Positions 8,337-17,224 of a DNA stretch of 64,000 nucleotides are shown piece by piece; position 1 is the first letter of the stretch; every line of letters starts with the position of its first letter. The notes under the pieces are model-generated. The model saw only the letters and a list, made by a program, of their open reading frames with translations. It was not told the DNA's origin and ran no database searches. The stretch is from Competibacter sp963695105 (GTDB lineage: Bacteria > Pseudomonadota > Gammaproteobacteria > Competibacterales > Competibacteraceae): contig CAVOGC010000005.1 of the NCBI GenBank assembly GCA_963695105.1, forward strand, positions 61,176 to 125,175. The letters are read 5' to 3'. Position numbers and translations under genes: made by a program.

Positions 8337-8825
8337 ATGAGCAAAATTAAATTTTCAATGACCCCCGCGATTCGGTTCCTACGGGACCATCAGGTTACCT
8401 TCAGCGTACATCCGTATTCTTACGAAGAGCACGGCGGCGCCGCTCACAGCGCACGCTGTTTGGGGGTGGACGAACACTGCGTAATCAAAACCCTGATCAT
8501 GGAAAATGATCGGCTGCAACCGTTGATCGTACTGATGCACGGTGACCGCAAGGTATCCACTCGCGAACTGGCTCGACTGTTGGGGGTCAAGGCCATTCAT
8601 CCCTGCGACCCGGCCACGGCCAACAAACACAGCGGTTATCTGGTCGGTGGAACCTCGCCCTTCGGCACCCGCAAGCCGATGCCGGTCTATCTGGAGGCAA
8701 GCATCCTGGCATTGCCGCTGATCTATCTGAACGGCGGCAGGCGCGGCCTGCTGGTCGGCCTGGCGCCGGCCGATATCCGGCGGCTGCTCCAACCGGTATT
8801 GGTCAACGTCGCCATCGAGGATTAA
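8337..8825 (+). CDS. ybaK: YbaK/EbsC-family Cys-tRNA(Pro) deacylase, 162 aa
   Basis: Predicted to clear Cys mischarged onto tRNA-Pro by prolyl-tRNA synthetase. Family features: the N-terminal FSVHPYSYEEHGG region, VIKTLIMENDRLQPLIVLMHGD with the conserved Lys, RELARLLGVKAI, and GYLVGGTSPFGTRKPMPVYLE near the C-terminus. The ATG at 8337 is preferred over the GTG just before it (8334); ATG 8358 is also possible, and none has a good ribosome-binding site. It lies 3 bp from rlmKL, so the two translation-related genes probably form one operon. Confidence 0.88.
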   Translation: MSKIKFSMTPAIRFLRDHQVTFSVHPYSYEEHGGAAHSARCLGVDEHCVIKTLIMENDRLQPLIVLMHGDRKVSTRELARLLGVKAIHPCDPATANKHSGYLVGGTSPFGTRKPMPVYLEASILALPLIYLNGGRRGLLVGLAPADIRRLLQPVLVNVAIED

Positions 8826-8828
8826 CAC

Positions 8829-10985
8829 ATGGACGAACCAACCTTTATCGCCACCGCGCCTACCAGCGTCGAACCGTTGCTGGCAATGGAACTGACCGGA
8901 CTGGGCGCGGCGGAGGCCAAGCCCGTCCGCGGCGGCATCCGTTTTCAGGGACCGCTGGAACTCGCCTACCGCGCCTGCCTGTGGTCGCGGACCGCCAGCC
9001 GGGTGTTGCTGGTGCTGGCCGAAATCCCCGCCACCGACGCCGATGAGCTCTACCGCGGGATTCATGACCTGCCCTGGGAGGAACATCTGGACCCAGACGG
9101 CACGCTCGCCGTCGATTTCGGCGGCGCCTGTGCTGGCATCGATCACAGTCATTACGGCGCGCAGCGGGTCAAGGACGCCATCGTTGACCGGTTTCGGGCG
9201 CATTGTGGCCGACGACCGGGCGTCGACCGGCTGCGGCCGGACCTGCGCATCCAGGTTCAGGCCCGCGACGGCCAAGCCCTGATCGGCCTTGATCTGTCCG
9301 GCGACAGCCTGCACCGGCGCGGTTACCGCACGGCCACGGTGGCGGCGCCATTAAAGGAAACCCTGGCCGCCGCCCTGCTACTTAAAGCCGGCTGGCCGGA
9401 AATCGCCATGGCCGGCGGTCCCTTGCTCGACCCGCTGTGCGGCTCCGGCACACTGGCCATCGAAGCGGCCTGGATCGCCGGCGACCGGGCGCCTGGCCTG
9501 TCGCGCGAGCGCTGGGGTTTCAGCGGCTGGCTGGGCCATGTGCCGGCGCTGTGGAACCGACTGCTGGCCGAGGCGCGGCGGCGATGGGAAATCGGTCTGA
9601 CCCGCATCCCACCGATTCTGGCCAGCGATCACGATCCCAAAGCCGTGCGGGCAGCGCTGCTCAACGCCGGCCACGCCGGGGTGGCCAACCGGATCGACAT
9701 CGAGCGGCGGGATCTGGCCGACATCGAACCGCCGGATGGCCCGCCGGGGCTGCTGATCGCCAACCCGCCCTACGGCGAGCGGCTGGGCGAACAGGATGAA
9801 CTGACCGCACTATACCGCCAACTCGGCGAGCGACTGAAAGCGCGTTTTGGCGGCTGGCGAGCAGCGATTCTCACCGGCAACCCAGAACTCGGCAAACGCA
9901 TGGGGCTGCGCGCCGAAAAAACCCATGTCTTTTACAACGGCCCGCTGGAATGCCGGCTGCTGCGCTTCCGGGTCGAACCCACCTCCTTCGTCGACCGGGA
10001 CGCGGCCGATCAGCGCGCCCGAACCCGGGTTCTGCGGCATGCGCTCGAAAGCGGCGCCGAGGATTTCATCAACCGGCTGCGCAAAAACCTGCGGCATCTT
10101 GGCCACTGGGCGGAACGGGAAGGCGTGCGCTGCTACCGTTTGTACGACGCCGACCTGCCGGAATACGCGGTGGCGGTGGACCGTTACGAACAATGGCTGC
10201 ACGTACAGGAATACGCACCGCCATCCAGTATCGATCCCGCCAAGGCGCGCGCACGGCTGGAGCAGGCGCTGGCGGTGCTGCCGGCGCTGCTGGAACTGCC
10301 GCCGGAACAGGTTTTCTTCAAGGTCCGGCAGCGGCAGCGGGGCGCCAGCCAGTACCAGAAGCGGGCCGAACAGGGACGCTTCCACCAAGTTCGAGAAGGA
10401 ACAGCCCGTTTCTGGGTGAACTTCACCGATTATCTGGACACTGGGCTGTTCCTCGACCACCGCATCACCCGGCAACGGCTGACCGAACTGGCGGCCGGGC
10501 GGCGTTTCCTCAACCTGTTCGGCTATACCGGCACGGCGACCGTTTGCGCCGCGCTGGGTGGCGCGGCCGGCACCACCACCGTGGATCTGTCGGCGACCTA
10601 TCTGGACTGGACCCAACGCAACCTGGAGCTGAACGGCATCCGCGGCCCCCACCACACCTTGATTCGGGCCGACTGCCGGCAATGGCTGGATCAGGCGCGG
10701 GAACGCTACGATTTGATTTTTCTCGACCCGCCGACTTTTTCCAACTCCAGGCGGCTGCCGGAATCGTTCGACGTGCAACGGGATCACGTCGGCCTGCTGC
10801 GCCAGACGCTGCGACTGCTGGCGCCGGACGGCGTGCTGATCTTCTCCACCAACCATCGCGCGTTCCGACTGGACCGGGAGGCCCTGGCCGATCTGCGGAT
10901 CGAGGACTGGAGCCGGCGCACGCTGCCGCCCGACTTTGCCCGCCAGCCCAAAATCCATCATTGCTGGCGGATCGCGCGGCGATGA
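8829..10985 (+). CDS. rlmL: Bifunctional 23S rRNA methyltransferase RlmKL, 718 aa
   Basis: Makes m2G2445 and m7G2069 in 23S rRNA. Order of domains: an N-terminal THUMP domain (about 1-155), the RlmL methyltransferase (about 160-390) with LLDPLCGSGTLAIEAA and the catalytic NPPYGERLG, and the RlmK methyltransferase (about 420-718) with RFLNLFGYTGTATVCAALGG and LIFLDPPTFSNS. The fused two-domain form with about 700 residues is characteristic of gammaproteobacteria. It starts 3 bp after ybaK. Confidence 0.95.
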   Translation: MDEPTFIATAPTSVEPLLAMELTGLGAAEAKPVRGGIRFQGPLELAYRACLWSRTASRVLLVLAEIPATDADELYRGIHDLPWEEHLDPDGTLAVDFGGACAGIDHSHYGAQRVKDAIVDRFRAHCGRRPGVDRLRPDLRIQVQARDGQALIGLDLSGDSLHRRGYRTATVAAPLKETLAAALLLKAGWPEIAMAGGPLLDPLCGSGTLAIEAAWIAGDRAPGLSRERWGFSGWLGHVPALWNRLLAEARRRWEIGLTRIPPILASDHDPKAVRAALLNAGHAGVANRIDIERRDLADIEPPDGPPGLLIANPPYGERLGEQDELTALYRQLGERLKARFGGWRAAILTGNPELGKRMGLRAEKTHVFYNGPLECRLLRFRVEPTSFVDRDAADQRARTRVLRHALESGAEDFINRLRKNLRHLGHWAEREGVRCYRLYDADLPEYAVAVDRYEQWLHVQEYAPPSSIDPAKARARLEQALAVLPALLELPPEQVFFKVRQRQRGASQYQKRAEQGRFHQVREGTARFWVNFTDYLDTGLFLDHRITRQRLTELAAGRRFLNLFGYTGTATVCAALGGAAGTTTVDLSATYLDWTQRNLELNGIRGPHHTLIRADCRQWLDQARERYDLIFLDPPTFSNSRRLPESFDVQRDHVGLLRQTLRLLAPDGVLIFSTNHRAFRLDREALADLRIEDWSRRTLPPDFARQPKIHHCWRIARR

Positions 10986-11061
10986 AATGGCGGAACCGCC
11001 AGCCACAAAAGGCACTATAATAATAAGTGTAATGCGTGAAGCGCGGCGCCGGAGGGCCGAC

Positions 11062-12771
11062 ATGAGTGCTCAAACATCCAGCAAGCAGGCGGCTTCCCCC
11101 CGATCCGGATCCATGCTCGATCCGTTCGATATTGTCGGTTCCAGCCTGGCGATACAGCAGGCCTGGTTGCGGCAACCCGAACGCTTGGCCGCCAGCCTGC
11201 AAGGGCTGGCGTTGGACGGCCACCGGGTCCACGAGCGTTTCACTCAAACCAGCCTGAACATTCCCAGCGAACCGGCGGTGGCCGCCGTTCCCCGCGACGA
11301 ACGCTTTCAAGACCCGGCCTGGAGCGAGCAGCCCGGCTTTGCCTATCTGAAAGAGATGTACCTGCTGTATAGCCGCTGGCTGGAAAACGCCATTTACGCC
11401 ACTGAAGGCGTTGAGCCTTCGCGCCGGCAGCGGGCGGCATTCTGGATCCGACAGTGGCTGGACGCCATCGCGCCCAGCAACTTTTTCTGGACCAACCCCG
11501 AAGCCCTGCGGCGCGGCATCGCCAGTCACGGCTACAGTCTGCTATGGGGACTGCAAAACTGGCTGCGCGACACCGCCGCCGGCGAGGTGCGGATGGTGGA
11601 GCCGGATGCCTTCACGGTGGGGCGCGACTTGGCAGCCACCCCCGGTCAGGTGGTGCTGCGCAACGATTTGCTCGAACTGATCCAATACGAACCCGCCACC
11701 GAACGGGTCCATGCCGTACCAGTGGTCCTGATCGCACCGTGGATCAACAAGTACTACATCATGGATCTCAGCCCACGCAACAGTCTGGTGCGTTATCTGG
11801 TCGAACGGGGCTTCACCGTGTTCGCCACCAGTTGGAAGAATCCAACTCCCGAAGCGCGGGCGACGACGCTGGACGATTACCTGCTGCGCGGTGTGCGGCC
11901 GGCGCTGGAAACGGCCCGCGCCATCCGCGGCGTACCCCAGGTCCACGCCACCGGCTATTGCCTGGGCGGCACCGCGCTGGCGATGCTGCTGGCTTGGCTC
12001 AACGCCGATCCCGGCGATCGCGCCGCCAGCCCGGTCGCTCACTGGACGACCTTCACCACGCTGGTGGACTTTCAGGACCCCGGCGAAATCGGCGCGTTCC
12101 TGAGCGAGGACAGCTTCGAATTCCTGCGGCAGCGCATGAACGCCGACGGCTACCTGGATGGCGCCGACATGGCCAGCGCTTTCCGGCTGCTGCGGCCCAA
12201 CAGTCTGATCTGGCACTACGTGATTCACAGCTACCTGTATGGTGAGGAACTGCCGCCCAGCGACGTACTGTTCTGGAATTGCGATACCACACGCATGCCG
12301 GCGGCGATGCACGAGTTTTATTTGAGGGAGCTTTATCTGAACAACCGGCTGGCGCGGCCGGGCGAGCTGGAGATCGGCGGACGCCGGCTCGACTTGGGCC
12401 TCATCGACCAGCCGTTGTACGCGGTTGGCGCCGAGCAGGACCACATCGCACCCTGGCGCCAAACCTTCCGGCTCTGTGGGCTAACCGGAAGTCCGACGCG
12501 TTATGTCCTGGCCACCTCCGGGCACATTCTCGGCATCATCAACCCGCCGGTGACTCCGCCCAAGCGGCGCTACTGGGTCGGCGACGCCCGCGGCCGGCAC
12601 GATCCGGAAGCCTGGCGGGACAACACCGCCAAGGTGGCGGGGTCGTGGTGGGATGACTGGAGCCGCTGGCTCGGCGAGCGCTGCGGGCCGTTGGTCGAAT
12701 CACCGGCTCCGGGCAGCGCCGCTTACCCGCCTCTGGAAGCGGCGCCCGGTCGCTATGTGCTCGAAAAATGA
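11062..12771 (+). CDS. phaC: Class I poly(3-hydroxyalkanoate) synthase PhaC, 569 aa
   Basis: Polymerises (R)-3-hydroxyacyl-CoA into PHA granules. The lipase-like box GYCLGG holds the catalytic Cys300; Asp460 (EQDHIAPW) and His488 (SGHILGIINPP) complete the triad. The PhaC N-terminal domain precedes the alpha/beta-hydrolase domain, and the length fits class I enzymes that need no PhaE/PhaR partner. The ATG at 11062 is chosen because GGAGGG lies just upstream; an in-frame ATG at 10936 would overlap rlmKL. No phaA, phaB or phasin gene is adjacent. Confidence 0.95.
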   Translation: MSAQTSSKQAASPRSGSMLDPFDIVGSSLAIQQAWLRQPERLAASLQGLALDGHRVHERFTQTSLNIPSEPAVAAVPRDERFQDPAWSEQPGFAYLKEMYLLYSRWLENAIYATEGVEPSRRQRAAFWIRQWLDAIAPSNFFWTNPEALRRGIASHGYSLLWGLQNWLRDTAAGEVRMVEPDAFTVGRDLAATPGQVVLRNDLLELIQYEPATERVHAVPVVLIAPWINKYYIMDLSPRNSLVRYLVERGFTVFATSWKNPTPEARATTLDDYLLRGVRPALETARAIRGVPQVHATGYCLGGTALAMLLAWLNADPGDRAASPVAHWTTFTTLVDFQDPGEIGAFLSEDSFEFLRQRMNADGYLDGADMASAFRLLRPNSLIWHYVIHSYLYGEELPPSDVLFWNCDTTRMPAAMHEFYLRELYLNNRLARPGELEIGGRRLDLGLIDQPLYAVGAEQDHIAPWRQTFRLCGLTGSPTRYVLATSGHILGIINPPVTPPKRRYWVGDARGRHDPEAWRDNTAKVAGSWWDDWSRWLGERCGPLVESPAPGSAAYPPLEAAPGRYVLEK

Positions 12772-12802
12772 AGGGAAAGACGAAAACCTTCGAGCCTTAA
12801 CC

Positions 12803-13360
12803 TCAGTCTTGACCTCGCCCCGGATTGCGCCACAGTACTTCAACCCCTCCCTCGTCCCGGGCGAGAATCCGGCACAGCACGAACAGCAGATCCGACAATC
12901 GGTTCAGGTAAACCTGCACATCCTCGCTGGTTTGTTCAGTCCGCGCCAGCGATATGACCCGCCGCTCGGCACGCCGGCAAACCGCCCGCGCCATGTGGCA
13001 ATCCGCCGCCGCCCGACCGCCGCCGGGTAGTATGAACTCCTTGAGCGGCGGCAACTGACCGTTGAATTCGTTCAGCGCCGCTTCCAGCCGCTCCACGTCT
13101 TCCTCCTTGATGGCCTGGTAGCCCGGAACGCTCAACTCCCCTCCCAGATCGAACAGCTTGTGCTGCACCTCCTGCAAGCAGTCGCGAATGGGCTCTCGCA
13201 GATCATGCACCAGCACCCGACCAATAATGCAGTTCAATTCATCGACCGCGCCGATCGCCTCGATGCGCGGGCAATCCTTGGCAACCCGATCACCGTTGCC
13301 TAAACCGGTGGTCCCCTTGTCCCCGGTGCGCGTGTAGATTTTGGAAAGTCGGTTCCCCAT
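12803..13360 (-). CDS. pduO: PduO-type cob(I)alamin adenosyltransferase, 185 aa
   Basis: Transfers the adenosyl group of ATP to cob(I)alamin, giving adenosylcobalamin for enzymes such as methylmalonyl-CoA mutase. Visible motifs: KIYTRTGDKGTTGLGNGDRV (ATP-binding N-terminus), DELNCIIGRVL, and CHMARAVCRRAERR, which corresponds to the R-x-x-x-RR-A-E-R signature. The start at 13360 follows GAGGAG; a longer reading frame to 13483 lacks support. It is convergent with phaC, with a 31-bp gap. An adenosylcobalamin supply would suit propionyl/methylmalonyl-CoA metabolism in a PHA-storing cell. Confidence 0.92.
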   Translation of the reverse strand: MGNRLSKIYTRTGDKGTTGLGNGDRVAKDCPRIEAIGAVDELNCIIGRVLVHDLREPIRDCLQEVQHKLFDLGGELSVPGYQAIKEEDVERLEAALNEFNGQLPPLKEFILPGGGRAAADCHMARAVCRRAERRVISLARTEQTSEDVQVYLNRLSDLLFVLCRILARDEGGVEVLWRNPGRGQD

Positions 13361-14231
13361 CGTCACTCCTCTGTCGGTCGTTCGCACAAAAATTTTTTCG
13401 CGGCCAAACTTGGCAAATCTCTGGTTCCATGGAACCTCGGTTTCCCATCTGCCCGGGGCGCGCCGGGCCTTACTCCAAATCATTAAACATACCCTGAGCC
13501 CCGGGCCGGGAACCTGCCTTCATTGTACGCTCCCCCCGCCGCAAACAACCGGTTCAGGCTTCGTTCACCAACAATCCCGTTTCATATCAAGCCAGAGCCA
13601 GACTTAATGATTTTGCATAAAATATATATATTTCATAAAGTTAATAAAAAAATTTATATGGTTAGCACTCATTAAAATTATAATTTAACTAATTGATTTC
13701 AAATAATTTAATTGCATTGTGACACCATTATGAAATAAGCCCTGTTGCTGAACAAAGAATTGCTCTCGTTTGATAAGCGTTCTTTTTTGCCAATTTACAA
13801 ATTTTTTATAACATATTGTTTTTAATAGTATTTTTTATAATCAGCCGCAAAAATTGCTTTTAATATAACTTATTGTTTTATAACATTTATTTTACAAATA
13901 AACAGCGGTCAGAAAATAATTACCCGGCATATAGAAATTATTTATTTGGCAATCTGATACTTGCAAAATATTTCAGTCCCATGCTTTCATAGTTGCCAAT
14001 GCTGTATTGCAGTATGTTCCTGCCATAGGCCAAGCACCGCAGTCAGATAATGGCCTAGGAACGTCAGGCGACACCGGAAACCAGGCTGGCAGGCCAACAT
14101 TCCCGGAGTTGCTTAGTCGGGCACGCGGCGGCCGGAGTCATTCGGTCGAGTCCAGGAAGGACCGGCGCCGGTTCAGGATACGGGCCTATCGAGCACTATC
14201 AGTTCGTGCTGATCAATGACGGAGGTTATGT
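13361..14231. other. Long intergenic region with an extreme AT-rich core
   Basis: 870 bp with no supportable gene. The first ~240 bp and last ~230 bp have normal composition, whereas about 13605-13990 consists of dense A/T runs (for example repeated TTATAACATTATT-like strings). A 70-codon plus-strand open frame at 14007-14219 shows no recognisable protein. GGAGG at 14221-14225 is the ribosome-binding site of the next gene. The core could be a silencer-bound or curved promoter region, or foreign DNA. Confidence 0.5.
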
Positions 14232-14870
14232 ATGGAATTCACGGAATGCGTCAAGGAAAGGCTTACTCTGACCCTTAAGTCAGGACTGCTGTGCGCGGCC
14301 ATTTTGGTGCCTGCCGCAGCGCTGGCTCAATCGCCGGAGACAGTCCGTGGCGAGGAGCCAAACCCAATCACCGCGGCTATCAATCCCGATTCCGGTACCG
14401 ATACCGCCGAACTCAGACCGGCCGAGCAAGGAAAAGTCGCTCGTCTTTCCAGCCATATTCAAAGCAAGTATCGAGTCCCAGAAGCCAAGGCGCGGCGGAT
14501 CGTTCACGAAGCGGTTCGCAATGGCAAGCGCCACGATGTGGACCCGGAACTCATCCTCGCCATTATCGCCGTCGAGTCGACGTTTAAAGAGCGCGCTGTC
14601 AGCCGGGTTGGCGCCCGTGGTCTGATGCAGGTGATGCCAGGTTCCCACAAGGGCAAGGTTCGGAAAATCGGCGGCAGCCATGCGCTGTTCGACCCCGCCA
14701 AGAACATTCACACCGGCTCACAAATTTTGGTGGAATATCTTGCAGACCATTCCGGCAACCTGCGCCGAGCGCTGCTCAACTACAACGGCAGCCTGGGCAC
14801 GCGCTCATCCTTCCCGGATAAAGTCATCCGGATCTACCGCAGTCTGCAACGGGTCACCGTCGAGGGCTGA
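14232..14870 (+). CDS. Secreted lytic transglycosylase, SLT (GH23) domain, 212 aa
   Basis: Cleaves the glycan strands of peptidoglycan, producing 1,6-anhydro-muropeptides. A signal peptide (about residues 16-32, ending ALAQS) is followed by a linker and an SLT domain at about 95-205. The catalytic Glu is Glu115 in IAVESTFKERAVS, with the matching GARGLMQVMP and the C-terminal LLNYNGSLG. GGAGG is 6-7 nt upstream of the ATG. It is a single gene downstream of the AT-rich region. Confidence 0.93.
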   Translation: MEFTECVKERLTLTLKSGLLCAAILVPAAALAQSPETVRGEEPNPITAAINPDSGTDTAELRPAEQGKVARLSSHIQSKYRVPEAKARRIVHEAVRNGKRHDVDPELILAIIAVESTFKERAVSRVGARGLMQVMPGSHKGKVRKIGGSHALFDPAKNIHTGSQILVEYLADHSGNLRRALLNYNGSLGTRSSFPDKVIRIYRSLQRVTVEG

Positions 14871-14887
14871 GACAGAATCCGTTTCGC

Positions 14888-14909
14888 ACTCCTTATAATA
14901 TTAAGGAGT
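14888..14909 (+). terminator. Possible hairpin after the transglycosylase gene
   Basis: ACTCCTTA and TAAGGAGT form an 8-bp inverted repeat with a short A/T loop, about 20 bp after the stop codon. There is no T-tract after it, so it may be only an mRNA-stabilising hairpin. Confidence 0.3.
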
Positions 14910-15077
14910 CGCCGCGCCTCCTTTCCCAAGCCGGGAGAGGGGGCGCGCACGTTTCGGCTCGCCAGTCTTTGCCCCAGAGCCAAACAGTGATTCCAGCCAG
15001 TGAGGATTCACCGCGCGGCCGTTCATCCTGCATAATAAAAGCGAACGGGAAACCACATTCTGATCTCCGACCCAGTT

Positions 15078-15656
15078 ATGCACCGCACCGCTCTCGACCC
15101 GGAAACCCTGGCCTCCCAACTGTCGTCCGCACCGTCGCTACCGCCGGTGGAGCGCTGGAACCCGTCGCTCAGCGGCGAAATGGACCTGCGCATCGCCCGC
15201 GACGGCGTCTGGCATCATGAAGGCGCACCCATCCAGCGCGAGGCCCTGGTCCGGCTGTTCGCCTCCGTCCTGCGATGCGATCCGGACGGTCATTACTACC
15301 TGGTCACGCCGGTGGAAAAATGGCGCATTCAAGTCGATGACGCGCCGTTCCTGGCGGTGCGGCTGGACGCCGCCGGCATCGGCCGCGAGCAGCGGTTGCT
15401 TTTCACCACCAACCTGGGTGATCAGGTCAACGCCGGTCCCGACCACCCGCTGATGGTCGAATACCGCAACCCCGGCGGCGAACCCTCGCCCTACGTCCAT
15501 GTGCGCGGCCGGTTGCGCGCCATGCTGACCCGCGCGGTGTTCCTGGAACTGGCCGAACTGGGCGAGGAACGACCAGCGGCCAACGGTGGCCGCGATTATG
15601 GCGTATGGAGCGAGGGCGAGTTCTTCAGCCTCGGCCGGCTGGACGACGAGAGCTAA
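15078..15656 (+). CDS. DUF1285 domain protein, 192 aa
   Basis: Matches the DUF1285 pattern: PPVERWNPSLSGEMDLRI, DGVWHHEGAPIQREALVRLFASVLR, DGHYYLVTPVEKWRI and DDAPFLAV, followed by a beta-rich C-terminal half ending EGEFFSLGRLDDES. No signal peptide, so cytoplasmic. Function is not known for the family; structures have suggested a signalling-type fold but no activity is established. The next gene starts 14 bp later, so the two are probably cotranscribed. Confidence 0.85.
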   Translation: MHRTALDPETLASQLSSAPSLPPVERWNPSLSGEMDLRIARDGVWHHEGAPIQREALVRLFASVLRCDPDGHYYLVTPVEKWRIQVDDAPFLAVRLDAAGIGREQRLLFTTNLGDQVNAGPDHPLMVEYRNPGGEPSPYVHVRGRLRAMLTRAVFLELAELGEERPAANGGRDYGVWSEGEFFSLGRLDDES

Positions 15657-15670
15657 GACAAGGACTGTCG

Positions 15671-17110
15671 GTGCGCCATTTTCTGCTGTCCCTGCTGCGC
15701 ATCGTTGTACTGCTGCCATCCTACGCTCTGGTCTTGCTGGTTCGCCTGATCAAATGGCTGATCGCCCCACCCGCTCTGTTATTGCAACTGCTGTTCGGGA
15801 CGCCGCTGGCGCTTTGGCGCGTCCGCCAACCGCTGCGACCGCGCTTCGTTCCGATTCGGGAAACGGAGCTACCCGATGCCGCCTGGCTAACGCTTACCGA
15901 CGCCACCGAATCGCTGGCCGCCGCTGGCTTCGTCCGCTGCGACGATTTCCGCGGCGACGACCTAATCCAGGGCGCGACGCTGTGGCTTCGGCTGCTGGCG
16001 CAGCCGGAGCAGAGCAGCGGCGCCCTGATCGCCTACATCCAGTTTGCGGCCGGTTCTCGCCCCCCGCACGCTCTCGTCGAGTTCTCGACCCAATTGCAAG
16101 ATGGTCGGGTACTGGCCACCAACAACCTGAACCTGCCTTACAGCTTGCCTCCACCCACCTACATGGCGCGGCTGCAACTGAAGGACATCTGGGACCCACG
16201 CGCGCTGCACGCCCTGCACCGCATGCTGGTAACCGCCCTCGCACAAGCGGTGGACCCAAATCCAGCCATCCGGGCCACCCAAGACCCCACCGGCCTGCTA
16301 GCCGACGGCTACGCCCGCGAAATTCAGGCTCTGATCGCGGCAGGCTGGTTACGAGCGGACCGGAACGGCCGCACGGCCCGGCTGCGGCCGTGGGCGGCGC
16401 TGGTCGGAGTCTGGCGCCAAGCCTGGCCGCTGGCCAGCCTGTACCTGCGCGCCGCCGATCGCCACGCCCGTCGGGTGCTGGCCAGCCACGGCATTGACAC
16501 ATCCGCCTTCGCGGGCAGCTCGACCACCATCCTGGTCGAACGTCAGTCGCTGCCGGCCGGAGCCGAGCTTGCCACCGTCCGCGCCGGCTACCCAGTCGTT
16601 CGGCCATTGGCCCAACGCACCGACCCGCGCGCGGTGCTGGAAGCGGTGGTGGCGGAGTTGGACGGCGGTATCGAAGAGGCAACGCAGGTCCGGGAACTGC
16701 GCTACACCTTCCGCGGCTGCGATGACCAGCCGCAACGACGCATCCGGCGTCTATACAGCTTCGATATCCTGCTTGACCCGGCTGCCGGCCAACTCGCGGT
16801 CACCGCCGTGGACCGGGAATCCGAGCAGGTGACCGACGAAGCCGAATGGGATGAATTGGCCGCAACCACGCCGCTGGCCCCACTGATGCTGGGATCCTGG
16901 CTGTACGATCTCGACCGCGTACTGCCGGTGGCCCAGGCGGCGCTGGCCACCCGCGCCAACGCCCTCACCCTGGATTCGGCTTCGCTCTATGTGGACGAGA
17001 ACGGCGCAACGCGCTGGCAGGTGGTGGCATGGGACCACCAAGACCACCCCCTGCATGTCGTGGTGGACGCGCGTTCGGGCTCGATCCAGGATGAAGGTGG
17101 GTACGGGTAA
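15671..17110 (+). CDS. Uncharacterised protein with N-terminal membrane segment and PepSY-like C-terminus, 479 aa
   Basis: I do not recognise this family. From the GTG start at 15671 (after AAGGA) a hydrophobic stretch spans about residues 4-38, probably one or two membrane helices. A long soluble part follows, and the last ~35 residues (ENGATRWQVVAW ... VVDARSGSIQDEGGYG) resemble a PepSY-type beta-hairpin, in which the residue run 'VDARSGxI' is common. The gene directly follows the DUF1285 gene. An upstream ATG at 15605 overlaps that gene and is less likely. Function cannot be assigned. Confidence 0.7.
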   Translation: MRHFLLSLLRIVVLLPSYALVLLVRLIKWLIAPPALLLQLLFGTPLALWRVRQPLRPRFVPIRETELPDAAWLTLTDATESLAAAGFVRCDDFRGDDLIQGATLWLRLLAQPEQSSGALIAYIQFAAGSRPPHALVEFSTQLQDGRVLATNNLNLPYSLPPPTYMARLQLKDIWDPRALHALHRMLVTALAQAVDPNPAIRATQDPTGLLADGYAREIQALIAAGWLRADRNGRTARLRPWAALVGVWRQAWPLASLYLRAADRHARRVLASHGIDTSAFAGSSTTILVERQSLPAGAELATVRAGYPVVRPLAQRTDPRAVLEAVVAELDGGIEEATQVRELRYTFRGCDDQPQRRIRRLYSFDILLDPAAGQLAVTAVDRESEQVTDEAEWDELAATTPLAPLMLGSWLYDLDRVLPVAQAALATRANALTLDSASLYVDENGATRWQVVAWDHQDHPLHVVVDARSGSIQDEGGYG

Positions 17111-17175
17111 CGGGAATCAGGAACAAGCGGCAAGGGGACCATCAACCAATCACGATATTTGGTCCTTTTCCCTCC

Positions 17176-17202
17176 AACCTTTAACCTTTAACCTTTAACC
17201 CT
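17176..17202. repeat. Heptamer tandem repeat AACCTTT, about 3.5 copies
   Basis: Three exact AACCTTT units and a partial fourth lie in the 114-bp gap ahead of the stomatin-like gene, about 20 bp before its start codon. No function is apparent; it may vary in copy number. Confidence 0.6.
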
Positions 17203-17224
17203 ACCCACACTGGAGAACATCGTC

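Noticed and set aside
13605..13990. Replication origin in the AT-rich island
   Set aside because: No DnaA boxes (TTATCCACA) were seen and no dnaA, dnaN or parA genes are near.
14007..14219. 70-codon gene upstream of the transglycosylase
   Set aside because: No start signal, no recognisable protein and odd composition; treated as intergenic.
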